A DNA stretch of 64,000 nt from Straminergon stramineum (GCA_963920665.1 OY987264.1:20998906-21062905), one strand, 5' to 3'; counted from the stretch's first letter, positions 25,101 through 39,400 are shown. The notes: generated by a model not told the origin, from the letters alone. Made by a program: numbers and translations.

Positions 25101-26636
25101 CAATCACTTGGTCTTTTAGGGGTTAACTTATAAATTTTGTACTATAGATTTTAATTTTGTAAGTTTTTATGTTGAAGAATTGAGTTGAGATTGGAACAAA
25201 ATAACAAAAAATAGTAATTTTCATTCTTGCAAAATAAGTAAATTAGATGTAAATACTAGATGGATGGAATTCCTAAATTGTTAAAACTCTAAGATAGAAT
25301 TGCAAAGCATCAATCCTAATGATGAGATTGTTCAAGCAAATAATTTTAATCATGTGAACTTTTGAGGTAGGTTGGTGGAGGATCCAAATGAGTTATTTGT
25401 TTTTGTATGTTGGAATTGTTTTAGAAAGGGAGGTATGATCCATATACAATATTATCTTTAATATAGTATGTTCACTTTCTCTTAAACATAAAAGTTCAAT
25501 ATGCCCCAAGTTTAGTATTGTATAGGTGGGCTATCCTTTGATATGATTTTTCTTGATTCAAATTGTCAATACAAAAATTCCAATACGTTCTTGAATTAAG
25601 AATTATCTATTAATGAAATCATTCATTTTTTATATTGAAAATACAATCTGTAAAAATGGATTTAATTTCATGGTTTGGTTAAGAGATTATTTTGTTTCTT
25701 GCAAACTAAAATTTTCATATCCATACCCATTCAAATGGAAAATCTAGATGCTCTACTCACAATTGAAATATATTAGTGTGAATATAAGTATTGTTGTCAA
25801 ATCATTAGATTTTGAGGAGGTGAGTGCAAAATGATTGGTGCAATAATCTTGAAAATACTAAAATTGGTCAAAATAAAATGACCTCACATTGGATAAATGT
25901 AATAGCATAGTTATTGAAGAATTAGGATGTAAAATGTAAAATGTAAATTTATATTTCTACAAATCTAGCTTATTATCACACAATAAAAACATTTTCAAAT
26001 AATCACAAGTAAAACATAATTCTTTTCAAAATATTTAAAAAATCATTTGTCGACTTTGGTCCACAAATGCTCAATATTGAAAATTCAAAATAATATTTCT
26101 AAATTTTTTCCATACAAACTATGTTTTTATTTACTCTAATTCATTACATAATTACATATGGATAATTTGGTGATGTGAACGTTTTGATGAGCCTTTGAGG
26201 GCATTTAGAGTATCTTCTAGAAAAAATAATATATAAGATTTGCTTTTGAATTCAATTCTTGAGAATTTTAAAGTAAAGAGTGTATGTTGTACGCATTGCA
26301 GGCTAGGATAATTGCTTTGTTATAATCGACAACTTTCAATTCCATTTTAGAACTATTGATGATTAGTTTTCCCTTCCATATTGTACCTATTTCCACTTCT
26401 TCTTGTTCTTGATTTTCAAATCCATTCTCCACAGTATAAAAATGTAAACTTCAAAACTCCAAAGTGCATAAATTGAAAGTTAAGAGGATGAAAAGTTTGA
26501 AACTTAACTACTATAGGACTAAGGCCTTTTTTGAAAGTCAAAAAGTACAAAAAATTGCCTTTATTATTGCAAGGTCCAAAACTTTTTTTAAATTGATATT
26601 TTTTGCATATAGAGCCGCAAAATTTTTGCATCGGAC
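22106..26636. other. AT-rich gene-free island, part 1
   Basis: Low-GC sequence with no long open frame and no recognisable domain. It reads as decayed repeat sequence. A C-rich patch near 24840-24880 is the only marked compositional break. Confidence 0.6.
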
Positions 26637-26900
26637 TAAGTAGGAGGTTTTAAAAGTCACCCCTTACCAAGTGATTTGCAATTTTTGAGGGTTTGATTTC
26701 TTGAAATAATTTTCAATAGATTTCTATTGAAAGGAAATTGGAATTGGCCTCTAACCCAAGTTGTTTTGTATTTTTTTAACCTTTGTGCAATAAGTTACAA
26801 ATTTTTGAAGTTGAAATACGTTGGTTACTAAATGAAAAGTGATCACCTCTTGAAAGTTCCAAATCTATAATGAACTAAAGTAAAAGAGCCCATAACAAAC
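26637..26900. repeat. TAAGGTAGGAGG-family element, copy C (diverged)
   Basis: Starts TAAGTAGGAGG and carries the family core (TCTAACCCAAGTTG, then TTTTTGAAGTTGAAATAC) in the same order as copies at 14316 and 29545. The right end is not clearly preserved, so the end coordinate is approximate. Confidence 0.6.
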
Positions 26901-29115
26901 CTTTTATCCATTATGGATTCTAAAGAATGACTGTGCTCTCATTTTCTTTTAATAATTCAGATTTGGGCCACATTCAATGTCTTAGCTTATTGGAATGGAG
27001 TGATTAGAGACCACAATAGGAACTTTCAGTTTCTTAGTGTTATTCAATTGTAGGAAGTGCCTTTTTCAGGTCTTCTATATTAGAAAATATTATGACTACA
27101 ACAAGTGAGGAAGATGAGCATTATGGATCAGTTTGGGTTGGTTTTGAAGTAGTATACAAACTCTTTTAGGCCATGATGAGCTAAACACTTCAAAAATTCT
27201 TAACAAATTTACACTTTGTTGAAAAAATATAGTTTTAAATGCTCTTGCCATTTCTATCACTTGACTTTCTCTGGAAAAAAAAGTAGAAAATTTCAGAAAT
27301 GACAAGAGGGCAATCCCCCCGTTTGGTTTGTAATGGGTTGTTTTACTTTATAGGAGGCAACCCCTTTTTGATCCCCACCCCATTTCCATCCTATAGACTA
27401 TTTTTCTTTTCATTCGAGTAGAGAAAAGTGTGATTAAACCCTTACTGCCCAAGGCTTGAACAAGTTCAAAAACATCATTTCTTTTGAAGTGTTATAGGTA
27501 TAATTTTCACTGAGTTATAGAAATCTCAACCGTACAATCTTGTAGTGCACTTGTTGAAGATGAAGTGCATCAAATTTGGTATCATTTGACCGCATAGATT
27601 GCATGATTATAATGTTTTAGTGTTGAAAAAGAATGCTGAATTTTTCCTAAAAACACATTTGGAGGCAAAATTCCGTTACTAAATCAACTCAAAAAACTTT
27701 AAACTATAAACTGATTCAAAATCAGCGTACAAACACATTGATGAAAAAAATATCATTCAATTGACTCACTATGTCTGCAAAATGGCTTTGAAATGTCAAA
27801 AAATAACAAAAAAGTTGTAGAAAATACATCAAAAACTAAACCTCCTACTAGAATGATTCTTAGTCACTCATAACTTCTTGGGTTGATATGAACTTTTATA
27901 CACCTAAACTAGACTAGTATGCACAAATTTTCCAAAAACATTATTAGAAACGAAAATTGTATGAAGAAGAAACAAGTTGGCAAAGTTTATTATAATCCAA
28001 AAATGTCAGGATTTTGAACTTTGAATTACTCCCATACATTAAAAACAACTTGGATTGACATGAAAATTCTAGCACAATAACTAGACTTTATAACCCCAAG
28101 AATACCCCCCAACCCAAAAAATTTGATTGAAGACTATTTTTGGATGAAGGAGATAAAAGCCCTTGAAGTTGCAACCATCAAATGCACTTTGGTGAATTTG
28201 TAAACTTTGATTGGCTTCCAAAAATTCAGAAAATCTTGTATTGATTTGAAATTTTTACCACACAAACTAGAAAAGAGAGAGCAAATTTGACAACAAATTT
28301 TATTGAATTCGGACACCGGATGCAAAAATTACAGCACTTTGAATTTGACTTGAGGACACTTTTGGTCCCCTTGGGCGGTGAGGGGTTAATTATGGCATAG
28401 TTCCCATAGTTGTGGCACATTGTGATTAGCTATGGCATTGTCAATATTGCAATCACCCCTTGATTGGAAATAAGAAAACCTATATGACCAATATGGGTCG
28501 AACAAAATTTTGAGTTGAAAAATTCATAATAATTATGTTTTGAGAAATAAAATTTTGAAAAAATATGGAATCCTTCCCAACTCTATTTCTATACACAGGA
28601 AAATTTCTCCACTTGAGAATCCCACCCTCCATAAACAATGTGTAATTACTTAAGTGGTTGGAAATGGGTCGTATGCCTTAGTTCCAAAATGGCAGCAAAC
28701 ATATTGAAGATTTGTGAGGCCTGAATCCTGCATGGTAATGATTTGTCCTAAAATTTATTTTTTAATTTTTTTCACACAAATGAAACGAAATTTCATCGCA
28801 GAGGAAATTTTATTTTATTTTTGAACAAATGGCAACCTGTCCTCAAATTCAGAACAATTGCAGATCCTAATTAAGTCAGTCACAGCATCTGCCAATTGAT
28901 TGATTTCTTCACGGTAACAAGTTAAGTTAAGTTAAGTTAACTTAGTGAATACCAAAAATATTCCCTTTGTTTCAAGTCCAGTAAGGTACTCTGAACTGTT
29001 GTTTCCCTGTTGTACATTACACTGCATTATTGGACTCTGCACTGTAAGTTGTCTTACAATTGTACTCATGCTTTGTTTTAACCCCTAAAGGAGGTTGGTG
29101 CCCAAATTGGCCTAA
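26901..29115. other. AT-rich gene-free island, part 2
   Basis: No gene seen. Between about 27840 and 28330 several stretches resemble each other loosely (ACTAGACT followed by CACAAATTT-type text), as in very old tandem or dispersed repeats. A short microsatellite (GTTAA units) lies at about 28920-28940. Confidence 0.5.
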
Positions 29116-29522
29116 GAGCATCGCCACTCATTCTCGCCAAAGCTGGCTGGGCCGGTCTAGGGCGGGCTTGGTGACCAAAAAGTAGTCCACCGGGGACCCC
29201 GCTCGGGACAAAAAGAGACTGGTCACTCCAAAAGTCTCTCGCCAAACACTAGGACCCCGTCCCCACCATCCTTCTTATTTGGGTGCTTGATCTTGTCAAG
29301 TTGTTGGTTTGCGTGCTACAATACATTGTATCTTGCATTTTTTAATCAATTGGCATGTTGATTGGCTCCTTGGTTTGCGAAGACATTAATACTTTGAGAT
29401 TGACTTTGTTTGGCGTGTTTCGAGGGCGGGAATGAATGGGGCACAATAGACGCCTAGAGGGAACAAGGCCCGGACCATCCCATTCCCCTAGCCATGTTTG
29501 TCGAGAATGGGTGGCGATGCTC
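29116..29522. mobile_element. PIF/Harbinger-like MITE with TAA target duplication
   Basis: Termini GAGCATCGCCACTCATTCTCG and CGAGAATGGGTGGCGATGCTC are perfect or near-perfect inverted repeats of about 20 bp. TAA flanks both ends at 29113-29115 and 29523-29525. A 3-bp TAA/TTA duplication and GAGCATC-type termini fit PIF/Harbinger-derived elements. The interior is GC-richer than the surroundings and has no transposase. Confidence 0.85.
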
Positions 29523-29544
29523 TAAGCTTGGGGTATTCAGCCTG

Positions 29545-29848
29545 TAAGGTAGGAGGCTCATAAACTGTGCATGTAAAGGCTGATTGACTCTTGGGGAAGC
29601 TAACCTCCTTAAAACAATTTCAGAAAATCTTTGTAGGAAGAAGAAAGGAATTGGCATCTAATCCAAGTCATTTCATATTTTTTGGAGTTTTGTGGAATTA
29701 GTTATGAATTTTTGAAGTTGAAATGCAGTGGGCATTCAAAGCAACCACCTCTTGAAATGTGTAGAGATGGTCCATTGAAGAAAGCAAAATGTACCTTTGT
29801 ATCATGTTCGCTTTTAATGCCCAATTGGAGTTTGAGCCTCCTACCTTA
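29545..29848. repeat. TAAGGTAGGAGG-family element, copy B
   Basis: Begins TAAGGTAGGAGGCTCATAAA and ends GAGCCTCCTACCTTA. The interior is readily alignable by eye to copy A at 14316-14643 over the central TTTGTGGAATTAGTTATGAA block. It lies 22 bp from the end of the PIF/Harbinger-like element. Confidence 0.8.
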
Positions 29849-32800
29849 GTTTTTCAAACAAGAAGTATTTGCAAATACACAAAATTCCAAAATTGTGTGC
29901 ATCAATCTATGGGAGAATTAAAAAAAAAAATTTCATTTTTTTGAGTGAGGGTGAAAAAACTATGCCTATGCAAAGTGAGTCAACAACGTCTTTGGGAGGG
30001 TTTAGGGTTTCTCATATGATCAACATATTTATTACAATGTGTCAGGCAATCAACATTTTTATTACAACATGTCAAGGCCCATCCATTCAGTGACTTGTTT
30101 AGCCAATCACTTGTCGTTAGAATATGTCTCTGCCTAAAAAACCATATTCTAATGGATCTCACCTAAGGAATGGTGTTAGATATGGGGACATCCCATTGGC
30201 CAGTTACTATTTGTGCCACAATCCACACGTTGATGTACTATGCTTGGATGGGCTCCTTCGTTAAATAGATGACTGGGTAAACTATACTCTTTTGTTACAT
30301 CACCCCTTTTGCCTCTTGACACTGCATTTGTTAGATGTCCTCTCTACTATGATGTATCGTAGGAATCTCTATGTAGCTTGAGTGAAGACTCCATCCTTGT
30401 TATAATTTCTACAAATTATTGGGCATTGAAGTGTGCTTTAAATATTTTGGCATTCTATTGTGCCATTTGTAATAATTTTATGCAAAAAATTTGGGATAAA
30501 AATCTATGTTATATAGTTTATGAAACATTATTTTGTACATTTTGTGCCTTCAAAGTAGGCATGTATTTCTAAGCCCGACCTCCTAAAGCGGTTACGAAAA
30601 GGAAGAAGCATTTTATCCCTTTAGGATGTTTAGATATGGCATATATGAGCAAATTTTAGCCTATTTTGAGGGAAATGATATACAACCATTGTTTAGTAAC
30701 CTTAGACCACGTCTTCTCGAGGTGGGATTTTTACATAGTGGTTGCTTGCAAGTGTGCTTCATAATTTTGCAATTAAAAGTGGTTTCGACGAAAACAAGCT
30801 CTAGCAAGAAAATTGTGACTACAAATTAGTGTTGTGTGCTCTTTAGATGAAGACTATATTGTACCAAGCTCAAGAAGAAGGAAAAGTCAACATCAAATTG
30901 TCCATTGAAGTACCTCACACACTTAATCTAATGCATTTTCATTGGTTGCAGGTCAAGTATGGACCACAAATACTAGTGGCCAAGAGAAATGTGGCTTGAA
31001 CGACTCCAACAACAACCCACGCAACAAAGTACTTCACTTGTGAGAATCTTGAAATCTTCATGAGAAATATGATGCTAATTCATTTTGAAATTGAGAATAC
31101 ATGAGGGGAGCAATTTAGCTGCACCAAAATCCAAAACTTAACTTTTTACAAAATAAAAAGAGAGAAAGTCAAAATTATAGGATTTAGAAAAGAAGTAAGA
31201 TTGTGATAATAATAAATGAAACATAAATATATAATATATTTCTGAAAACCATCTTGTGAGATAAACTTCAATTTTATTAATAAAATTTTAAAAAATGTTG
31301 AATATCATTATTGTACTTTGAAAAGTTTTAAAGAATTCTAATTTTTTTTTTAAATACCTAAAATAAACCACATAACAAATCCTATATTAGTATTGCCTTA
31401 GAGTTCCAAGAAAAATAAAAAATTTCATACTAAATCACATGTTATGTTCTAGTTCAAATTTTGATGAATGGAATAGACGCTTCCTTTTCCAATGAAAAGA
31501 CATTTATTTAAAAGAGATTTAGGAGATTGTGAATTCCTAGAGTTCTCGAACAATGGAGATCGTCACCCCAGCAACGATCTAACATGGCAATGACATTGCC
31601 ATGTCACATAATAATATTTAATTAAGAATTTTTCTTTTCAAATTATTTTCAAAAAAATATATTTTTTTAATATTTTTCAATTTTGGACAATGGAGGCTAG
31701 TTCCCAACATAAAGAATGGGCATGAAACAATCTTTCTATGCCTTCAAATCTCTCCTAATGATGATACCCTTCATGAAAAATTGCAAAGCACAACATTCAA
31801 GGAAATCCAATCATGAGATTATGGGTAGAGAGGTCATTTTTATAATTAAATCCATTGTCTGTCTTGAATCCTCAATAGGTATGGGATAGTTTGAAGATGA
31901 AAGCTCAACCATTCATTGTCAAGAAAAAGGAATTGTATTCATTGTAGAACTTTAGACCTCATATTTGTCATAGTAGAACAATTTTTTCGAAAAAGCTTTG
32001 AACAAATTTTTTTGGAAAATCAAACTAACTTTCATTTTCACAAACCCGTTTTTGATTTTGAGCTTCCAATCAAAAGTTATGAACAAAATTTTGGGGAGGA
32101 TGTTTAACCTTTGTGTGTCAAAGTAGACGTTTTTTGGACACTGAAAGATCAATAGGATTTGTAGAATACCAAGTTCATCAAAAATTATAATTGCGTAATC
32201 TACACCGTAGACTCTCTTATAAATTGCAGATTTGTACTCATCAATAAATTGGCTTCAAATCTCAACCTTGAAAACTTCAGTATCCAAGTAGTTCTCAGAT
32301 TATTCTTGGTTTTTTAAATCCAACAAAAAAAACTCCTCACTTATGTTGTTCTCTCTAAGATGCTCACGGGTTAAAAATGTCCAAGAAAATGTCCTTTCCA
32401 AGCTCTCTATGCATTTTGTCGATAACTTTTGGTCAAAGACTCAAAATCTCAAACGAGTTTTCAGAGATGAAATTTAGCTTGATTTACTATGTTTTCTTGG
32501 TTTGAAGTTTTGTGGAAAAAATTATTTTACCATGCCAAAATGAGGTCTGAAGTTCTTCATTGAACACAATTCCTACCTGCAATATTTTGTTTTCATTTTG
32601 GTTCTGTATTTTTGTATTTGTTATCTTTTAAGTTTACTATTCAATTCTAATCTAATTTGTTTACTTAGTTGTATTTTGATTTTGATTTTACCATTTGCCT
32701 AATTTGGTTAATTTATCTAATCTTGCTTAGAGTCATTTTAATTTTAAACCCCTATTTTTTCCTTAGAATTTTTCCTTTGATTTCTCCTAAAATCATCTTT

Positions 32801-34753
32801 TAGATTTTCATCCTAAACTCTTGAATTTTCCATTGCTATCTAACAAAAAACTTCCTTATTAATAGTTGTGGTTTAATCTGGAATACTAATACTCTTGGTA
32901 TCGTCAATTTACACACATTGTTTATGATTTCCATTTTCTAAAAGGTGAACCAATAAGGTGGTTCACAACATCCTTCAAAAGTGTCATTGAATTGCAATTG
33001 GGTGAACCAAGCATGTGAATTAAAAGAGGGCATGTGATTGGATATGAGACCATGAAAATTCTTCCTTTCCAAGTTCCCATCACCTTATAAGAAAATCCAC
33101 TTTCATATTGAAGTAAAAGATCAAACTTTGCAAAGAAACGTATTTGTTTTGTACATTTCTAACTTGTTATAAATCTTCAGCATAAAACTCAAGCAAGTGG
33201 ATTGAAGAATCCAAAACAAACTTGTCTGCTAGAACATACCCTATGCAATTCAATGGAGCACATTAGGTAATTATTTTTTGACTACTCTTGTTGGTAGCCA
33301 AAGATGTATACATACTTTCCAAGCGGAATGCCCTTACATGAAGCCTTCTACATGAAAGAACTTGTATTCACTATGAATATATAGAACATGTTCTTTACTT
33401 AGGCATAATTTCTATCCTTTTATTTTTTATTTTATAATCTCATAATTTGCTCCACAACTTTGCTGAGATGTTTATAATTTCATGTTTTGCCCAATACACA
33501 AGGGAACCAATACAAAAATGTGAAAAAATCAAGGCCGAAGTATGGGCTCCACATCCTAAAGGAGTTAATTTATGTTGTTCTTAATGTTAAAAACCTTGAA
33601 AGGTAGGGGATAGTAGTTTACATCCACTCCAATTGAAAATTTTGATTTAAATTCCAAAAATTGATGTAAAATTAAAAAAAATCATCTAATGTGACTCAAA
33701 CTTAACCCCTAAATATCCAAAGTCTTTTCTAGAATTGATGATTTGAGAAAAATCATTATAAAGTGCCATTTCACAAAATATTTTGGAATTGATATACAAG
33801 TGAAAGTTTTAAAGTGTGAGTTTTAGATTCCCTTTGTATGGTTAGATTCTCCGAAGCTATCACCATTATTTTTTTGTAAATTTTGAGAAGGAAATTTCAA
33901 AATTCCTTCTAAATTTTATTAGAAACAAACTATTACCATTTTTTGAATAGAATTTGTTGGAATGGATTTGAAATGAGGTTCTCTTGACATGGTGATTTTT
34001 TGAAATTTTTGTGTTTTTAAAATCTATGGCCTCATTTATCCAAATCCAATTTTGAATTGCATTTTTGGCTTGGTCAACCACTTGACATACTTGCACATTT
34101 GTAATTTTAGAAAAATATGTACTCTAGTTGACACCAAATCTAGCCATTATATAGGACAACAACTTGATAAAGTATCTCCACAAATTAGGATGACTTTCAT
34201 CCAAGTATTAATGAGGATGAAACTTGAGTTTCCATTTGTTCATCCTTCAGAAAGTGGTGATCAAAGCACATAGGGGTTAACCCTTGAATGCTATGTTGGT
34301 CACCCTGGAAATCATCCTTTTGGGTACTATATGAATCATTTGTTTAAAAGAACCCAAGATCACTCATCAAAGGTCAAACTATTGGGTTGGAGTTTGACTA
34401 CTAACGAGTTCTATATCATCAATTGGACACTTAGTGTCTCTAGAGACTCTATTGAACCTACACTTGTGTTAATTTTGGGAGATTTTGCATTGTAGTGATG
34501 TGGAGAGATCTTCGGGTGCGAGAGGAATATTGGTTACAAGAAAAAGATTGGTTGAGATCAATTTTTTTGTCACCACTAGTGAATTTCTTGTGACAATTTC
34601 GATGTAGGAGGTTGTTTGTTGACCACTAATTAAATTAGAAGTGACAGGAAGCAACCCCAATTTTATTCAAGGAAGAGGAGTCACAAACCATTTGCTAATA
34701 AATCCAACGAAGTTTATGAATAGTGAGATGAGTTGCTCTTGATCACTATACAC
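29849..34753. other. AT-rich gene-free island, part 3
   Basis: No gene recognised on either strand. Short frames such as 30378-30572, 31916-32107 and 33866-34096 have the skewed Phe/Lys/Asn content of AT-rich non-coding sequence. It may contain old retroelement debris, but no protein motif survives that I can read. Confidence 0.5.
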
Positions 34754-34925
34754 GTAGAACCTCTCTTAGTGCACCCTCTTTTAGGGCATAATGTTCAAAT
34801 AAAAGAGTTTGCATACACTAAGTGGGCCTACTGTGATTCGAGATGGAAAGCTGAATGTGCCTCTCTAAATGCATAAACCTCTCTTAGTGTATAGTTCCAA
34901 CACCATGCACTACGAGAGGTTCTAC
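34754..34925. repeat. Small inverted-repeat element
   Basis: Ends GTAGAACCTCTCTTAGTGCA and TGCACTACGAGAGGTTCTAC are inverted repeats differing at one position. A third partial copy (AAACCTCTCTTAGTGTA) lies inside at about 34875. MITE-sized, no coding content. Confidence 0.75.
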
Positions 34926-35490
34926 CTGTAGTTACAAGACAAGATAAGTCCCATAACGGTTTAGTATTCTCTACCTTGCCTCCAAATAACCATACTCTAT
35001 CAAAGCAGCAGTGTCTATTCTGCTGTGCATAAAGTAACATAACTACTTAAACTTCGAAATAAATAATTTATTTCTCTGGTCACCTCGCCTGGCAAGTTGG
35101 TGAAGAAGAAAAATTCCAGTGTGCACCTGAGAGCAATCAATCACCGTACAAAACTTCCCAGTCAACTCTGAAATGACTTCACTGCAAAATAAGAAACTGC
35201 AGTTTATCAGATTCGGGTGTCAGCACCCCGCTCTCGTTGCTGAAAGCACTTCAAAAGTAAGCTAAAATTTTCAAATTTTACACTTTCTCGAATCACTTTC
35301 TGTAGCAATAAAACCGTTTTTTTGTTGAAGGGTTGGAAAATTCACTGCCAAAATTATATAATGCTATGTACTTCATGATCCAGGTTGCAGTTTATCCAGC
35401 AAGTCTACACAGAGCTCTTACTTGCAACTCTGACTTTTGTGAGACCAACTCAGTGCTTATGTTTACCCTGCATCTCGTTTAGCAGTCTAC

Positions 35491-36000
35491 GAGCATCTCC
35501 ACCGGGGCACGTCATACTGCCCCGGCAAAGGGTTTGGCGTGCCCGGAAGCTTTTGGCAGACCCACCAGTTGCAGCCTGAAGCGTTTGTCAACGCAGGCCA
35601 CAGGGAATTTGTAGTGCCACACTCCATCTTTCAGTGTCTCTCTTGTTTGACTTTTGTCCCCGCACTGACAAAAAGAAGTGCTTGGTCCTATTTTCGATGG
35701 AGGTGGTCATTAAGTCCGACCCTACATTCATTTCATTGGCATATTTAATTGAATGAGAGGGCCCAAGGCCGAGTTTTAAAGACCCCCCTCCCCAGCTAGC
35801 TCGGTAATATGATAATTGCGAACTCCACCTCCTGGCCTTGGGATGTGGGCTTGTCAGACTGTCACAATTACTACCTCGAAATTTGGGTTTTCGCTCTTCA
35901 CTGGTGGGGGCGCGGTAAATAACCGGGGCCTGTCGTCAGGCTGCCACACGCCAAAAGAGCTTTGGCGTGTCCCTTTTAGAGGGCACCGGTGGAGATGCTC
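35491..36000. mobile_element. GAGCATCTCCACC element, first of a tandem pair
   Basis: Begins GAGCATCTCCACCGGGGCA and ends GGTGGAGATGCTC. Directly followed by TAA and then by a second copy. Internal blocks (ACCCACCAGTTGCAGCCTGA, GTTTGTCAACGCAGGCC) are shared with the second copy. Termini resemble the PIF/Harbinger-like element at 29116. GC-rich compared with the island around it. No transposase frame. Confidence 0.8.
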
Positions 36001-36003
36001 TAA

Positions 36004-36496
36004 GAGCATCTCCACCGCGGCAAGCTATACTGCCCCGGCAAATGATGTGGCGTGGCCGGGAGCTTGGAGATGACCCACCAGTTGCAGCCTGAAGTGTTTG
36101 TCAACGCAGGCCCCAGGGAAAATTCGCTACGACACTGCAACTTGAAGTGTTTGGCACATTTGGCACGCTACTAGAGAGAAGATTAATTGAAGGACGTTGT
36201 TTCCAATGTTGATGTTTGGTTGGGGAGGGTCGGGCAGGAGTAGTTTTAACAACCCGACCCTTTTGTGCTCATTTTTTTCCCCTGTAGTGACTGCTAGTGC
36301 CCGATAGGTTGGGGTAACCATGATTTTTAGCAGGACATTAATTGTGTGCCTTGGTCCCCAGGAGTTACTGACATATTAACATTCTTTTGGAGGTTGCTGG
36401 TGGGGTAACTGTAAATAGCCGGCCCCTTCCTTGCACCTGACACACTTTAATTACAGTTTGACGAGTCTGTTTTGGCGTGCCCAGGTGGAGATGCTC
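36004..36496. mobile_element. GAGCATCTCCACC element, second of a tandem pair
   Basis: Begins GAGCATCTCCACCGCGGCAA and ends GGTGGAGATGCTC. It shares the TAA at 36001-36003 with the right end of the first copy, as if one element inserted at the target flank of the other. The shared 5' block diverges after about 120 bp. Confidence 0.8.
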
Positions 36497-39400
36497 AATT
36501 ACAGAATGGCAGACGGGGAGATGACAAACCTGCTCTCAAGGCAACTGAGACCTTGTGATCTCTCAAAGAAAGTAAATTACAGGCCACCTTAGAAGATTCA
36601 AGTTTTACAGTGCTGCAGCTTCCCTGAATGATGAGCAAGTCAGAGCTGAACTTTCCTAAGTTTCTAAACATATCCAAAGTTAACCTCCAAACCCATTCAA
36701 CGCACTCTTGTAATCTCTCCAACACCAGCGGTCTCAAAAGTGATTGGCATGGTACAATCAGTTCTAATTGCTAGAAACACTGCTAACTGTGCTAAAAAAA
36801 ATCCCAAATTTAGCATTATGGTATTCACATGTATAAAGTAGTATAAAAAACTTGGTAGAAGATGAGCTAAATTATTGTCACATATGTGAACAGTGAACAC
36901 TGACCAGCAACCAACTGAAATCAATGAACTATGGCGTGCGTTGCTGAGTCGCTTCGTTCTCAGGCTCAGAAGCATAGATTCTTTTGGATTGGAACGATGT
37001 AGCTGCAATTGGAGGAGCAGGCGACAGACGCATAATGTGATGATTATTAGGGCAACCAGAGCAACGCACGCCACAGCTATGTGGGTGAAGAAGATGGGCA
37101 AGGGCGTTCGTCCCAGCCAAGGCAGGTACAAAACACGAATCAGCAAACAACAGAAAACACCAGCACTCTTTGCAATGTAATTCCGTTTCATTCGTGTCAT
37201 AAACGAAAACGATTACGAAAACGAAAACACCAGCTCCTGCAGGAGGGTTCATCAATCAGCAAGCGAATATTTAATAGTCGACACAAGAACAAACTATAAA
37301 GCCTTAAAAGCGTAGACTTGAATGGATCGTAATAAACTGCGGTAAAGTTGTGTCTTCTTATCCAGCTGGAAGTGACAGACGCTGAACAAAGTGACAAAAT
37401 TAAAGTTAGTCATTCAATGTACACAACCGACGATTTACCATTAACTTGCAATAGAGATCGACGGTGGCCGAAAGAGTCTGAATGCTGCCTCCTGGTGCTG
37501 TAAAAAGATGACTACAGGTCAGTTATCATATTCTTGCTGAGTCCTTGTAATCTTCAGGTGGCAGGCAATCATTTGGAAGAGGACCTGAGTTCTACATCAA
37601 ATCTGCTCCCTTCTTTCCAATTCTTGTTATGATTCTTTTATGATCTGTTTTCTTCACTATTGGATCACTCAAGATCATAGCGTTCAAACAATCATTCTCA
37701 GATGATGCTAAGTAACTCAAATTCAGAGCTTGCCTAGTTTAAGGCAAAAAAATCAGTTTAAAATAACAATGGAAGCCTGCTAGTCCACCGGCCCCTGTTC
37801 TCATTACTAGCTGCGAAGCTATTTATTCCAGAGTCCTTCTGTGTTGCCTGTTCTCCTCGAGTTTAACCCAGCATGTTTGCGGAGCTCTGTGTTTAGTTCT
37901 GCTAAAGTACTAAAAAAACATCTAAGACTCGCTCATAGAACGAATTCAAATTCATCTTTTTGCAGTTCGCAATTGTGTAGTTCAACATGTAAAATGTTCC
38001 AAAAGCAGTCTTCAGAAGCCTACTATCTTCATGAATCAAACTCACAACTTACACAACTTGAGTTCATGCAGGAGCTAGCAAAAACTGCAGACAAATTAAA
38101 ACCCAGGTTTTAACAAAGTTTGGTTCAACTTACAAGTGCACGATATCTTGAACATTCTGGTCCAGAGAATGAAGTGGATTACTTGACAAGTTACTGGATT
38201 ACACAAAGACCACCTGAGTCTCAAGCCCCTCTCGAGGGTATTTACAAGTTTAATTTCAGTCCTGACATTGTTCAATGTTTGTGATATTTGCCTGCAGATA
38301 TTTGTGGGACAGGATCTGATATCCAACATGCTTGTGAAAAACAGATAAGGAAGCCTGAAAAGTATACTTCAAGGACAAAAATGGTACTTTAGGAGTATAA
38401 CATAGTAATCTCAAGTGAACTAATTTCTTTACACATGAAGAGAAAAGCCAACTCACAGGTACTCTAGTTCGCTCAAATTGTAAACTTCCTGAGGCACCTT
38501 GCCAGAAAAATTGCAATCTGAAAGCTTCCTGCAATGCCAATTTGCTACATTGTCAATGTCGTCTTTGGTCCTCGCGGTTGCAAAGCCGTTGGGATTGCAC
38601 TCGCATGTTTCATACATGATAGCCACGGATGAAATTGGTTCAAATGCTCTGGGAATTTTTCTGACTGGCATTCAGTCTACCCACCCTCTCATTTTTCTCA
38701 AGAAATTTTTCAATGCACTTTTAGTACCTTGGAAAGCTGTTACCGTTTTCAAGGTCAAGGAGTGAAGGGGAGCTCAAGTGTCCCATGGTCCATGAGATGT
38801 ACCAAACCAAGCCAGCGTCTTTCTTTTACCGTAATTTAGCACTACCACGTGTCTGAGTAATGATCAAATTTTACAGTTTAACAAGTGTTAAGACTGGATC
38901 TACCATCTACAATTGTATCTACTCGTGAAGATACCAGGAGATTCCCAAATGCCCTAATTGGTAAAGTAGCTTTGCAGAACCAGAGTGCGAGGTTTGATTG
39001 ACCGTTTCTGCTGGCCAGGAAATTGGCCACAATCCTACACAATGTATGAGCATAACATTCCTGAACGCACTAAGTTATGTTAGAAGCTTTTCTATTTCAC
39101 AGCACTTGCGAACCTTTGTGACGAGAACAGAGCATGAATCAGAGCAAGGACATAAGAAATCCTTAAACTTTCTCGCTTCTAGATTGTACTGATGCAATTG
39201 AATTCTTCTCCTTGGGTCCAAGGCCAATAAAGAAAAAATCTCCCTGCTACAGGGTGAGACGAAATTCGGTCAAAGTGTGAGGCTGTTGAGGGCACTTACA
39301 AGAGGGTAAGATGGCGCAAGTGACTTATCTCACTCGGAATCGAGGAGGAAAGCAGAGGGTTTCCAGATAAATCCCTAACACAAGCATATTTCAATAGAAG

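Noticed and set aside
28920..28940. GTTAA microsatellite
   Set aside because: Ordinary short tandem repeat without context.
22106..34753. Many 60-75-residue frames in the AT-rich island
   Set aside because: Length and Phe/Lys/Asn-rich composition are what random AT-rich DNA gives; none shows a domain or matches between repeats.
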